Shown here one piece after another: positions 7,963 through 17,394 of a DNA stretch of 36,416 bases (within the stretch, counting starts at the first letter, position 1; every line of letters starts with the position of its first letter). The stretch is from CAYQUC01 sp964514215 (GTDB taxonomy: Bacteria; Pseudomonadota; Gammaproteobacteria; UBA6429; Thiohalophilaceae): assembly GCA_964514215.1 (NCBI GenBank), contig CAZEPW010000038.1, positions 1 through 36,416 of the forward strand, in the 5' to 3' direction. The position numbers and the translations under genes were made by a program. The notes beneath the pieces are model-generated. The model ran no database searches, was not told the DNA's origin, and saw only the letters and a program-made list of their open reading frames with translations.

Positions 7963-10305
7963 TTAATCATCTGCGTTTGAATCGCCAGACTCATTCGGTT
8001 TTTTGACGATATGAATTTCTCGCTGAGGGAAGGGTATTGATACATTATTTTCACGAAATACTCGTTCAATAGCAAAGTTTAAATCACTAATGATAGTTAA
8101 TCGCTTATCAATATTGTAAATATAACAACGTAACTCAAAATCCAGACTGCTTGCCCCAAAAGCCATAAAATGCACTACCGGATCAGATATTACAGCGTTA
8201 TTTTGGATAACATCGGAATGATCATGCGCAATTTGCAATAATAAGTCGCGCACTAATTCGGTATTCGTACCATAAGCAACACCAATAGGAACTCGAAGCC
8301 GGCCACTGTGATCACGCAACATCCAATTGGTCACCGTGCCCGATATAATCTCAGAATTAGGAACAATAACATCGGCACGATCAAATGTTTGTATGTGCGT
8401 CGAACGAATACTAATGCGTTTAACATTGCCCTCTGTTTCCCCAACTACAATCCAATCACCAGTTTTAATCGGTCGTTCAAATAATAAAATCAAACCGGAT
8501 ATAAAATTATTAACAACATTTTGTAAACCAAAACCAATACCAACGGATAATGCCCCAGCCACGATTGCCAGTTTAGAAAAATCCATGCCTATAAAACTGA
8601 GAGCAAAAATAAATGCGACCAAAATGCCAAGGTAACCACTGATGGTTGCCATTGACTCACGGGCGCTGCGTGTCATATTGGTTTTTGGCAACCAATTTTT
8701 TTCTAGCCTGCGCTTAAACCAACTATTGAGTAATAAAATTATCGAAAAAACAACAATGGCTTCAAAAATTTGAATAGGAACTAATTTAACAGAACCAATA
8801 GTAACACCTTCAATAATTTTGCTTAATAACAGCTCAGTATAAGTATCGGGGATTTGCCAAATTAATATTAGTAAACTAATAAAACCAATCCACATTGTTA
8901 AGCTGACTATCAAGCGCACCCAAATTAAACCCTGAATTCGTTTATCTGTCCCCACTCCTAACCAATTTCGCACTCGCAATGCCATTGGAATGCTGCCTTT
9001 ATCCAGACTATCCATAAATTCAGAAACTAAAATAGATAACACAGAATAAAAACCGAGCAACAATAATGAACCAATAACCACTTCAACAATATAAAGAGAT
9101 AAATTACGATAACCTATCCACTCGGCAACTAGCGCTAAAATAAATATTAATGTCAGACTCATCCTAACGATTAATTTATTACCAATTTTATGAAAATAAC
9201 CCAGTAACCAAATAACCCAAACGATATTTAATACAAAAATGGTGCCGAATAATCCTCGTGAGATTAACAATATAGCTTCCGGCAAATCATGGAAAAATAA
9301 AGTAGAAAATAACAGGTATCCTAAAAATATTAAGGCTCCTAAAACTTTTAATCGGTGTACCAAATTAACTGCTTTTTGTTTAGTTTTAGGTTCGTATTTA
9401 TAAATCGATAATGATGAGTTTAAGAAAAAATGAATAATAATATTAATGCCAATAACAATGGCCAGTCCATTTAAAAAAATAACAATAAAAGGTTTTGGGG
9501 TAATATCAAGGTTAATAACATTAAAAAAAACAACCGCAAACAATATCGCTGGTGCAAATTTAATATACCGCTCCGCTGTCATTATCAACGCGCAGGTTAG
9601 TTGGCTTGCCAATAACGGTTTAGGATTATGATTTTTAGTCCAAGCCGATATTTTGATACTGTAATAATGGCTAATTAAAAATATAACAACTAATAAAATA
9701 GCCAAAATACTTATATTGGATATTTTTAAATCCATTAAACCACTATGCTCTAATACAAACTTCTTTAGAGCTTGAGTCCATAACGAGGGATTATCCCAAT
9801 TATTTGCAATTGATATAAAAAAATTAGGCCCTTGAGCCAATAATTGCTGTGCTAATTTTTTTTGTTTAACTGAATTAATTTTATTACTCAATTCTTCGGT
9901 GCGTAATAATATCACTTTACAACTGGCCAAATAATTTTTTAAATTAGATTCTTGTTTTAATAAATCAACTCTTTTATTAGCAACAGTTAAGGCTTCACCT
10001 TTTGCTTTACCCCCAAGCAATTTAATATTTTCCTCTAACTCGAGAATGGTTTTTTCTTTTTCTGCAACACACGCGATTGCCCATGCACGGTGTATTTTTA
10101 TTTTTTCAAAATACTCACCTAATTTATCTAAACGTAATGATTTCCTTTTAAATTCACGTTCGGTTTTATCTAAAACTTTGTTAATAATAGTAGGGTTTAA
10201 TGTTTCATCGCTAACAGTATCGTTAGTTTTAGCATAAGCTGAGCTTAAAAATAACGACAATAATAAAATAAATAAAAAATAACGATAATTAGTATACAAT
10301 TTCAT
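7963..10305 (-). CDS. Large MscS-family mechanosensitive channel (MscK/YbiO-like)
   Basis: A 780-residue membrane protein. A cleavable signal peptide ends in AYA (about residue 25). Then comes a periplasmic coiled-coil region (about 30-160), about ten predicted membrane helices, and a C-terminal MscS core. The pore helix is the Gly/Ala-rich stretch ALSVGIGFGLQNVVNNF, followed by ISGLILLFERPIKTGDWI, the start of the MscS beta domain, and the vestibule domain to the end. Such channels open under membrane tension during osmotic downshock. It is shorter than E. coli MscK (about 1,120 residues), nearer the size of YbiO. The start is 3 bases after the ubiA stop, so it is the last gene of a recG-ubiC-ubiA operon. 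Confidence 0.85.
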   Translation of the reverse strand: MKLYTNYRYFLFILLLSLFLSSAYAKTNDTVSDETLNPTIINKVLDKTEREFKRKSLRLDKLGEYFEKIKIHRAWAIACVAEKEKTILELEENIKLLGGKAKGEALTVANKRVDLLKQESNLKNYLASCKVILLRTEELSNKINSVKQKKLAQQLLAQGPNFFISIANNWDNPSLWTQALKKFVLEHSGLMDLKISNISILAILLVVIFLISHYYSIKISAWTKNHNPKPLLASQLTCALIMTAERYIKFAPAILFAVVFFNVINLDITPKPFIVIFLNGLAIVIGINIIIHFFLNSSLSIYKYEPKTKQKAVNLVHRLKVLGALIFLGYLLFSTLFFHDLPEAILLISRGLFGTIFVLNIVWVIWLLGYFHKIGNKLIVRMSLTLIFILALVAEWIGYRNLSLYIVEVVIGSLLLLGFYSVLSILVSEFMDSLDKGSIPMALRVRNWLGVGTDKRIQGLIWVRLIVSLTMWIGFISLLILIWQIPDTYTELLLSKIIEGVTIGSVKLVPIQIFEAIVVFSIILLLNSWFKRRLEKNWLPKTNMTRSARESMATISGYLGILVAFIFALSFIGMDFSKLAIVAGALSVGIGFGLQNVVNNFISGLILLFERPIKTGDWIVVGETEGNVKRISIRSTHIQTFDRADVIVPNSEIISGTVTNWMLRDHSGRLRVPIGVAYGTNTELVRDLLLQIAHDHSDVIQNNAVISDPVVHFMAFGASSLDFELRCYIYNIDKRLTIISDLNFAIERVFRENNVSIPFPQREIHIVKKPNESGDSNADD

Positions 10306-10308
10306 AAA

Positions 10309-11178
10309 TTAACTCAATAAAACCGGCAATGCATAATGTGCCATGATGCCTAAATAAATACTAAGACCAACCCAATTATTATTTAAAAAAGCTTTTAAGC
10401 ACAACGTTTTGTCTCTATCTTTAATTAAGTATTGCTGATAGATAAAAAAACAACTCGCGACTATCAGGCCAAGGTAATAATACCAACCCAGGTTAAACTC
10501 ATTGCCCAATAATAAAAAACCAAAAATTAATAATATTTGAAAACCAGCTAATATTATTTTATCTGCATCACCAAATAGAATTGCTGTTGATTTAACACCA
10601 ATTTTTAAATCATCGTCTCGATCAACCATGGCATACATAGTATCGTAGATAACCGTCCAAACCACGGTTAAGACGTAGATCAACCAAGCTTGTTTTGGAA
10701 TTTCACCCGTTTGAGCTGCAAATGCCATTGGCACCGAGCAAGCAAAAGCCATGCCGAGCACTACTTGAGGCAAATGGGTATGACGCTTCATAAATGGATA
10801 TAAGCTAGCAAGTCCGAGCGCAGCAAATGACAAATAGATGGTAAGCACGTTTAATTGCAGTACTAATATAAAAGCGAGGGAAACTAATGCAAAAAATAAA
10901 ATAAATGCTTCACGCTTGGTTACCTTGCCAGATGTGATTGGCCGCTGTTTGGTTCGTTCCACGTGCAAATCTATTTTACGATCTGCAATGTCATTGATAA
11001 CACAGCCTGCGGCACGCATTAGAATCACTCCAATTATAAAAATAATTAAAACAACTAAATCCGGGGTGCCTTGTGCCGCGAGCCATAAAGCCCATAATGT
11101 CGGCCATAACAATAAAAATATGCCAATGGGTCGGTTAAAACGCATTAATATAAAATACAGTTTTAATTTGTCTACCAT
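10309..11178 (-). CDS. ubiA: 4-hydroxybenzoate octaprenyltransferase UbiA
   Basis: Attaches a polyprenyl chain to 4-hydroxybenzoate, the second step of ubiquinone synthesis, in the inner membrane. The protein (289 residues, normal length) starts with LYFILMRFNRPIGIFLLLWP, typical of UbiA, and has eight or nine hydrophobic helices. Both Asp-rich Mg-prenyl-diphosphate sites are present: NDIADRKID (Asn62, Asp63, Asp66, Asp70) and DTMYAMVDRDDD (Asp179 to Asp190). Its start lies 12 bases after the ubiC stop, and its product uses the 4-hydroxybenzoate made by UbiC. Confidence 0.95.
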   Translation of the reverse strand: MVDKLKLYFILMRFNRPIGIFLLLWPTLWALWLAAQGTPDLVVLIIFIIGVILMRAAGCVINDIADRKIDLHVERTKQRPITSGKVTKREAFILFFALVSLAFILVLQLNVLTIYLSFAALGLASLYPFMKRHTHLPQVVLGMAFACSVPMAFAAQTGEIPKQAWLIYVLTVVWTVIYDTMYAMVDRDDDLKIGVKSTAILFGDADKIILAGFQILLIFGFLLLGNEFNLGWYYYLGLIVASCFFIYQQYLIKDRDKTLCLKAFLNNNWVGLSIYLGIMAHYALPVLLS

Positions 11179-11190
11179 ATAAAACCAGCC

Positions 11191-11796
11191 TTATGCCTTT
11201 CGATATTGACAGTGTAATATATTGGGTAAAAAAACTTCATTAACTAATAGCGGTTTTTGTTTGCCAATATAAAAAATTGAGCGCCTTCCCCATATTTCTT
11301 CTTGTTTACACTCATATTCAGACATTGCAATTGCAAAAATATCATGTTGTGATGTTATGCGGGCAATTTCTAGTTCATCGCGCTGCATATTCGGATCTGA
11401 AAATAATATTGCACCTAGGGGTTTAGTGCCCAACACGGCTAAATGACGTTGTTTTCCGGTTAAAGTTTCACGTGGCAAAATGGTTCTGGCATAAACCCAA
11501 GGTTCTGCACCGCAATATAACAGCACTTCCCGAATTAAGGCATATTCAGCCGGATTTTGCCGTAACCGTAACGATTCGTTGAGCATTGGAATTGCCCACC
11601 GTTGTCGAACCACCTGAACTCTAAATTGTTCGGCACAGGCATTAATAATTTGTTTGGTTAATGAACCACTATCGTGCAACCAACATGAAAATGCTTTTGG
11701 AATATCATCACCAAGCCATTGATATTTTGGTTTCCAAATAGGCTCATTGGCGTGCCGGCCAATATTATGCAAGCTATTGTATTGTTTGGTTTTCAT
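11191..11796 (-). CDS. ubiC: Chorismate--pyruvate lyase UbiC
   Basis: Converts chorismate to 4-hydroxybenzoate and pyruvate, the first committed step of ubiquinone synthesis, in the cytoplasm. The protein has 201 residues, longer than the E. coli enzyme (165), with the extra length mainly at the N-terminus. Conserved features include REVLLYC, the active-site Arg region WVYARTILP, and the Glu of LVNEVFLP near the C-terminus. The ATG overlaps the recG stop as TAATG (1-base overlap), so it is translationally coupled to recG. Confidence 0.92.
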   Translation of the reverse strand: MKTKQYNSLHNIGRHANEPIWKPKYQWLGDDIPKAFSCWLHDSGSLTKQIINACAEQFRVQVVRQRWAIPMLNESLRLRQNPAEYALIREVLLYCGAEPWVYARTILPRETLTGKQRHLAVLGTKPLGAILFSDPNMQRDELEIARITSQHDIFAIAMSEYECKQEEIWGRRSIFYIGKQKPLLVNEVFLPNILHCQYRKA

Positions 11797-13901
11797 TATG
11801 CATTACCATAATACATCGCATTACCCATCCAGCGTTTGATGATTGGCAATATAGCATCGGAATTGCCTTTAACCATGCTATTGGCTAATGCCTGGACATG
11901 GGGCAACATCTCGGAATCACGTTGTATGTCGGCAATTTTTAATTGCCACGCTCCCGTTTGGCGCGTTCCCAACACTTCACCGGGACCGCGTAATTCCAAA
12001 TCTTTTTGTGCTAAATAAAACCCATCATTTGATTCGCGCATTGCGGTGAGTCGCTCATTGCCTATTTTTGATAATGGGCCGCGGTACATTAAAACACAGG
12101 CGCTCGCCTGATCACCCCGACCTACTCTACCGCGCAATTGGTGCAATTGTGCTAAACCAAATCGTTCTGCGTTTTCGATAATCATTAAACTGGCATTGGG
12201 AACATCAACCCCCACTTCGATGACCGTTGTCGCGACCAATAAATCAATACGACCGGCTTTGAATTGCGCCATCACTTGTTCTTTTTGAGCTGACTTTAAC
12301 CGACCATGAACCAGCCCAATATTAATGTCCGGTAACGATTCAGCTAATAAATTGGCAGTATCTTCTGCCGCTTCACATTGTAATGATTCTGATTCTTCGA
12401 CTAAAGCACACACCCAATAAACCTGTCGCTTATTTTTGCAGGCCTGATGTACTCGATCAATAACGTCGGCTCGACGTTGATCACTTAATACCACCGTCTC
12501 AACGGGTTTGCGCCCCGGTGGTAACTCATCGATAATCGAACAGTCCAAATCAGCATAACTGGTCATGGCTAAGGTTCGAGGTATTGGTGTTGCTGTCATG
12601 ATAAGCTGATGCGGATAAAAATTTTCATGCTTACCTTTTTCACGCAACGCTAACCGTTGGTGAACGCCAAAACGATGTTGTTCATCAATAATAACTAAAG
12701 CCAAATTTTTAAAAATAACATCTTCTTGAAACAAAGCATGGGTGCCAATCACAATATCAAAATCACCATTTTTGATGTTTTCTAATGCCTGTCGTTTTTC
12801 AGCAACTTTCATTTTTCCGGATAACCAACCAACGTTTATGTCCAATGGTTTAAACCACGCTAAAAAATTTGAATAATGTTGCTCTGCAAGAATTTCAGTA
12901 GGAGCCATCATGGCAACTTGATAATGTTCGGCTATTGCGTGTAGTGCGGCAACAGCAGCAACGACTGTTTTACCAGAACCAACATCACCTTGTACTAAAC
13001 GTTGCATTGGGTAATTATTTTTCATATCGGATTCTATTTCGATAATGACACGTTGTTGTGCTTGAGTTAGCAAGAAGGGCAATAAATCTAAAAAATGCGA
13101 CACCAAGTTATTATCTGGCGCTAATGGATAACATTTTAACTTTTGAACTTCTTCGCGAAACCGCGCCATACTTAAATAATGAGCGAGTAACTCTTCATAA
13201 GATAAGCGTTTTTGGGTTTGGTGGACACCTTCTTTTAATATATCAACCGGCGCATCCGGTGGCGGTCGATGTACATATAATAAAGATTCATCGAGTTTTG
13301 GAAAGTTTAAGCTAGCTAGATCTTCATCTGACACAAATTCATCCAGTTGAATTTTGCCTTGGCGTAACATCGCCACCACTTGGTCGCTAATATTGCGAAT
13401 ACGTATTTGATGCAAACCATCGGTTGTTGGATAAACTGCCGTTAAAAACTCATCAACTGGAGTGACTATCTCCGTTTCAGGCATATTATCAGAAATGCGT
13501 TCATATTCCGGGTGTATCATTTCATAACCACCCGAACCACGCCGAACTGTGCCATAACATTTAATTTTTGTACCACGTTCTAAGTTATTTTTTTGAGCCG
13601 CACTGAAATTAAAAAATCGTAGTGTTAATGACCCCGTGCCATCATGGATACGAGATAACATCATGCGACGACGGCCAAACTTAATTTCAGTTAGCTGCAC
13701 TTCGCCAATCACAACACATTCGTCATCTTTTCGTAAACTACCAATAGGCACCACACGCGTTCGGTCTTCATAACGCAGCGGTAAATGAAACAATAAATCT
13801 TGAATAGTATGGATTGATAATTTAGCGAGTTTTTCCTGAACCTTGGGGCCGATGCCTTTTAGGTTTAATAGTGAGTCGGAACTGTCTGGTGCGATTGGCA
13901 T
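11796..13901 (-). CDS. recG: ATP-dependent DNA helicase RecG
   Basis: Double-strand translocase that reverses stalled forks and unwinds branched DNA such as Holliday junctions and R-loops. The protein (701 residues, typical) opens with a helix-hairpin-like segment LLNLKGIGPKVQEKL. The wedge/OB domain spans about 55-160. Helicase motor motifs follow: Walker A GDVGSGKT at 305-312, DEQH at 406-409, the TATPIPRTLA motif, and QLRGRVGRG in the second RecA lobe. The C-terminal QKDLELRGPGEVLGTRQTG is a RecG signature. A small candidate ORF ends one base before its ATG. The gene leads ubiC-ubiA-mscS on one strand. Confidence 0.97.
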   Translation of the reverse strand: MPIAPDSSDSLLNLKGIGPKVQEKLAKLSIHTIQDLLFHLPLRYEDRTRVVPIGSLRKDDECVVIGEVQLTEIKFGRRRMMLSRIHDGTGSLTLRFFNFSAAQKNNLERGTKIKCYGTVRRGSGGYEMIHPEYERISDNMPETEIVTPVDEFLTAVYPTTDGLHQIRIRNISDQVVAMLRQGKIQLDEFVSDEDLASLNFPKLDESLLYVHRPPPDAPVDILKEGVHQTQKRLSYEELLAHYLSMARFREEVQKLKCYPLAPDNNLVSHFLDLLPFLLTQAQQRVIIEIESDMKNNYPMQRLVQGDVGSGKTVVAAVAALHAIAEHYQVAMMAPTEILAEQHYSNFLAWFKPLDINVGWLSGKMKVAEKRQALENIKNGDFDIVIGTHALFQEDVIFKNLALVIIDEQHRFGVHQRLALREKGKHENFYPHQLIMTATPIPRTLAMTSYADLDCSIIDELPPGRKPVETVVLSDQRRADVIDRVHQACKNKRQVYWVCALVEESESLQCEAAEDTANLLAESLPDINIGLVHGRLKSAQKEQVMAQFKAGRIDLLVATTVIEVGVDVPNASLMIIENAERFGLAQLHQLRGRVGRGDQASACVLMYRGPLSKIGNERLTAMRESNDGFYLAQKDLELRGPGEVLGTRQTGAWQLKIADIQRDSEMLPHVQALANSMVKGNSDAILPIIKRWMGNAMYYGNA

Positions 13902-13902
13902 A

Positions 13903-13998
13903 TTACTCTAAGCAACCATAAACAATCCAAGCCACTGCCAATGCTACATGAATGGTAATTAGAGTATTGCTTTTGTTCAGTAGTAGGTTCATATCCAT
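13903..13998 (-). CDS. Candidate 31-residue single-helix membrane protein
   Basis: A very short ORF in the ridA-recG gap. It runs from an ATG at 13998 to a TAA one base before the recG start codon. It encodes 31 residues with a polar N-terminus (MDMNLLLNKSN), a roughly 19-residue hydrophobic stretch TLITIHVALAVAWIVYGCL, and a final Glu. A second in-frame ATG lies at 13992. No strong Shine-Dalgarno sequence is present (GGA lies just before the second ATG). The clean membrane segment and the stop abutting recG suggest a real, coupled small gene, but chance ORFs this short are common. I recognise no family. Confidence 0.35.
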   Translation of the reverse strand: MDMNLLLNKSNTLITIHVALAVAWIVYGCLE

Positions 13999-14019
13999 TT
14001 TGCAACAAAATATTTTAAC

Positions 14020-14400
14020 TTACACTTCTAACACTGCGTCCATTTCGACCGAGGCATCTTTTGGTAATGATGCTACACCAATTGCGGCTCTAGCAGGATA
14101 GGGCTCGGCTAAGTATTCAGCCATGATTTCATTAACGAATGGAAAGTTTGCCATATCGGTTAAAAAAATATTTAACTTAACGATAGAATTTAAATCACCA
14201 CCAGCAGCACTGGCCACGGCGTTTAAATTTTTAAAAACTTGGTGTATTTGATCTTTAATATCGCCGGTCACTAATTCCATTGATTCCGGTATTAGCGGTA
14301 TTTGACCCGACATATAAACAGTTGAACCTACTTTAACTGCTTGAGAATAGGTTCCAATGGCCTGAGGGGCTTTATCGGTGTGAATTATTTCTTTGGCCAT
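14020..14400 (-). CDS. ridA: Reactive intermediate deaminase RidA
   Basis: A cytoplasmic trimeric enzyme that hydrolyses reactive enamine/imine intermediates such as those made by threonine dehydratase. The protein has 126 residues, the usual length. Family motifs include APQAIGTYSQAV near the start, SGQIPL at 31-36, and YPARAAIGVASLP, with the substrate-binding Arg104 and Glu119 near the C-terminus. The Shine-Dalgarno sequence AGGAG lies 8 bases before the ATG. It follows spoT by 175 bases on the same strand, in the conserved spoT-ridA-recG order seen in pseudomonads and relatives. Confidence 0.95.
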   Translation of the reverse strand: MAKEIIHTDKAPQAIGTYSQAVKVGSTVYMSGQIPLIPESMELVTGDIKDQIHQVFKNLNAVASAAGGDLNSIVKLNIFLTDMANFPFVNEIMAEYLAEPYPARAAIGVASLPKDASVEMDAVLEV

Positions 14401-14575
14401 GCTGTTATCTCCTGATAGTATTATTTTTACCTAAAATCGTAACATGCTATATTATGCTAATGTTTGATTTATTTTAATTCAGGTTATAGTAGCAAATTTG
14501 AGTTTTTAGGTGGCTTTTATTTATTCATTCTGAATAAGTTTGCGTAACAAAATTAAATTTCAATTCCAAAAAGGC

Positions 14576-16738
14576 TTAACGTCTAACCCGGCTAATCCGA
14601 TACACTAATTTTAACCGTCTCACATGTCGAATAACATTTGCTAAGTGTTTTCTATCTTTAACGGCGATTAAAAATGATATTGCAGAATGAATGCCATCAC
14701 GCTCATCCATGTTTACGTTTTCAATATTGGCATCTTTCTCTGCCACGGCAGCCGCCACAGTTGCTAGAATGCCACGTTGATTTTTTACCATCATCTTAAT
14801 TTCAACCAGAAAATTACCATCAACTTCGGGTTCCCATTGAATATCGATCCACTTTTCAGGTTTATCAACAAATTCTTGGGCATTATTACAATCTTGTGCA
14901 TGCACAACAATACCGCGTCCTGCTGAAACATAAGCAATAATACTATCACCGGGAATGGGTCGGCAACAGCGAGCAAATTGCACCACGGTATTTTCGGTGC
15001 CTTTGATATAAAGTGGATTTTTCAATTCCTGTCTAGACTTAGAATCAGCAGATAATACTTTTTCATTGTCATCACCAATGATAATACGTGCAGCAACAAA
15101 AGCTAATTGATTACCTAGGCCAATTTCTTCATAAATTTTATTCATATCAGAATAATTTAATTGCGTTAAAACTTTATCTATTTTTTCATCGGATAAGGTT
15201 CTTACACTTTCGCCGCAAACGCTTAAACATTTATCCAATAAACGTTTACCAAGATTGATGGACTCTTCTTTTTGCAGGTTTTTCAAATAATGTCGGATAT
15301 TACTGCGTGCTTTTACAGTGTTCACAAAATCAAGCCAGACTGGATTCGGATTAGCACCCGAGGCGGTTATTATTTCTATTTTTTGTCCGTTATACAGCTT
15401 AGTACGTAGCGGCATTAATACGCGATCTATCTTAACGGCGACACATTGATTACCCACATCGGTATGAACCGCATAAGCAAAATCAACCGCGGTTGCACCA
15501 CGCGGTAATTCTAAAATATCACCTTTTGGAGTAAAGATATAAACTTCGTCTGGAAATAAATCGATTTTGACATTTTCCAGAAACTCCATTGAGTTTCCAG
15601 CAAATTGCTGCATTTCCAACAAGTTTTTTAACCATTGCCGCGCTCGAATTTGTGCGCTATTACCGGTGTTATTACCCGTTTTATACAACCAATGTGCAGC
15701 AATACCAGCATTGGCTACTTTATCCATATCTGTAGTTCTTATTTGCACCTCAAGACTTAAACCTTTGGGTGAAAACAATACCGTGTGTAACGATTGATAC
15801 CCGTTGGTTTTGGGGATAGCGATATAATCTTTAAATCGTCCAGGAACGGGTTTATATAAATTATGGATAACACCTAACACGCGATAACACATGTCGACTG
15901 AATCGACCAAAATACGAAATGCAAAAACATCCATCACATCATTAAACGATAATGCCTTGCTGTACATCTTTAAGTAGATGCTATACAAATGTTTTTCACG
16001 TCCAATAACACTGGCTTCGATGCCTTCTTGTTTTAAACGTTCTTGAATACTAATTTCAATTTTAGTAACAACTTCTTTACGATGACCACCCGCTTTACGA
16101 ACCGATTCTTTTAATATTCGACAACGCATTGGATACAGCGCAACAAAACCGAGTTCTTCTAATTCTAAACGGATATTATTCATGCCCAAACGCATTGCTA
16201 TAGGTGCGTAGATTTCTAACGTCTCACGTGCAATTTTACGTCGCTTATCGGGACGCAAAGCACCGAGGGTGCGCATATTATGCAATCGATCGGCAAGTTT
16301 AACTAAAATAACACGAATGTCTTGCACCATGGCAAGCATCATTTTGCGAAAATTTTCGGCTTGTGCTTCGGCTTTGGATTCAAATTGAATGTTGGTTAGC
16401 TTGCTAACGCCATCAACAAGATCGGCAACTTCATCACCAAACAAGTTGGCAATTTCATCTTTGGCGTGTTTGGTATCTTCAATAACATCGTGCAGGATGG
16501 CTGCGATAATACTTTTGTGATCCATGCGCATTTCAGCAAGGATTCGTGCGGCAGCTAATGGGTGATAAATGTAGGGTTCGCCCGACATACGATGTTGGCC
16601 ATCGTGTGCCTCGGCACCAAATAAATAAGCTTGGTATACTTCGGTAACTTGATCATGCTTGAGGTATTTCTCAAGCATGGAACACAGATCACTAATTAAG
16701 AAGACATCATTGCTATCCCTGTATTCAGGTACGGCCAT
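14576..16738 (-). CDS. spoT: Bifunctional (p)ppGpp hydrolase/synthetase SpoT
   Basis: Controls the stringent-response alarmone (p)ppGpp. The protein (720 residues) has an HD hydrolase domain with His59 and the His83-Asp84 pair in LHDVIEDT, then a synthetase domain containing GRFKDYIAIPKTNGYQSLHT. The RFKD form of this loop is the type found in bifunctional SpoT/Rel enzymes. A TGS domain (about 385-450), helical region and C-terminal ACT domain (about 645-720) complete the regulatory half. The first ten residues extend beyond the E. coli SpoT start; the ATG at 16738 is 11 bases after the rpoZ stop, so I keep it. It is co-transcribed with rpoZ. Confidence 0.96.
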   Translation of the reverse strand: MAVPEYRDSNDVFLISDLCSMLEKYLKHDQVTEVYQAYLFGAEAHDGQHRMSGEPYIYHPLAAARILAEMRMDHKSIIAAILHDVIEDTKHAKDEIANLFGDEVADLVDGVSKLTNIQFESKAEAQAENFRKMMLAMVQDIRVILVKLADRLHNMRTLGALRPDKRRKIARETLEIYAPIAMRLGMNNIRLELEELGFVALYPMRCRILKESVRKAGGHRKEVVTKIEISIQERLKQEGIEASVIGREKHLYSIYLKMYSKALSFNDVMDVFAFRILVDSVDMCYRVLGVIHNLYKPVPGRFKDYIAIPKTNGYQSLHTVLFSPKGLSLEVQIRTTDMDKVANAGIAAHWLYKTGNNTGNSAQIRARQWLKNLLEMQQFAGNSMEFLENVKIDLFPDEVYIFTPKGDILELPRGATAVDFAYAVHTDVGNQCVAVKIDRVLMPLRTKLYNGQKIEIITASGANPNPVWLDFVNTVKARSNIRHYLKNLQKEESINLGKRLLDKCLSVCGESVRTLSDEKIDKVLTQLNYSDMNKIYEEIGLGNQLAFVAARIIIGDDNEKVLSADSKSRQELKNPLYIKGTENTVVQFARCCRPIPGDSIIAYVSAGRGIVVHAQDCNNAQEFVDKPEKWIDIQWEPEVDGNFLVEIKMMVKNQRGILATVAAAVAEKDANIENVNMDERDGIHSAISFLIAVKDRKHLANVIRHVRRLKLVYRISRVRR

Positions 16739-16749
16739 GTCGGTGTTAC

Positions 16750-17319
16750 TTATGGTGCTTCAGATTCACCTGCGTCACTGTCAACATCGGTGCTGTTAGG
16801 CTCAGCCGGTGATGATGTTGCAGCAGAATCACTTTTCATGAATGCAGAATTTAATAAATCTGCTGAAAAACCCGAATTGTCAGTTACGGTATCTTCAGGA
16901 ACAGGAACAACAACATCAGCAACATTTGCCTGAGGTTCAGCATTCACCTCTTCAACAGGAGCAGAACCACCGAGAATATCGTTACTTGCTGCAAGCAAGG
17001 CTTCAACTTGACTAGCAAGCAATTCATCGCTGCTTAATGATTCTCCAGTTTCAGACGCAGTGGTCAGCTCTGCAGTGTCATCAGTCATTAAGAATTCTTC
17101 TTCGACTTCTTCATCAACTTCAACCTCGGTTAAGATTGATGCAGTAACATGCCCTTCGGCAATCTCACGCAAAGCCATGACGGTTACTTTGTCGTTATCC
17201 CACTCCAGCATCGGAGGTTTACCATTCGCTAATTGCCGAGCACGTTTTGACGCAACTAACACTAATTCAAATCGGTTATCTACATTTTCTAAACAATCTT
17301 CTACGGTAACACGTGCCAT
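16750..17319 (-). CDS. rpoZ: RNA polymerase omega subunit with a long acidic tail
   Basis: Residues 1-65 are an ordinary omega subunit: MARVTVEDCLENVDNRFELV, the SKRARQL helix that binds beta-prime, and MALREIAEGHV. Omega helps RNA polymerase assembly and forms part of a ppGpp site with beta-prime. The protein is 189 residues, while gammaproteobacterial omegas are usually about 70-91. The extra 120 or so residues are rich in Glu, Asp, Ser, Ala, Val and Pro and look disordered, with short hydrophobic patches such as SADLLNSAFMKS. The frame is intact to the stop, so this is not read-through. AGGAG lies 6 bases before the ATG. It is followed 11 bases later by spoT. Confidence 0.93.
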   Translation of the reverse strand: MARVTVEDCLENVDNRFELVLVASKRARQLANGKPPMLEWDNDKVTVMALREIAEGHVTASILTEVEVDEEVEEEFLMTDDTAELTTASETGESLSSDELLASQVEALLAASNDILGGSAPVEEVNAEPQANVADVVVPVPEDTVTDNSGFSADLLNSAFMKSDSAATSSPAEPNSTDVDSDAGESEAP

Positions 17320-17338
17320 TTTGACTCCTAGCGATACT

Positions 17339-17368
17339 TATATAAGGGTATGTGCAGAAAGGTTACAA
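17339..17368 (-). promoter_or_regulatory. Candidate sigma-70 promoter for rpoZ-spoT
   Basis: On the minus strand a TTGTAA -35 hexamer (17368-17363), an 18-base spacer and a TATATA -10 hexamer (17344-17339) lie just upstream of rpoZ. Transcription would start near 17332, giving a leader of about 13 bases that still includes the AGGAG ribosome-binding site. Confidence 0.45.
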
Positions 17369-17394
17369 GCGATCTGAACCTTCCGATAATGTGA

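Noticed and set aside
14521..14537. Perfect hairpin TTATTCA/TGAATAA after spoT as a terminator
   Set aside because: The stem has only one G/C pair and no T run follows on the spoT strand. It is too weak to call.
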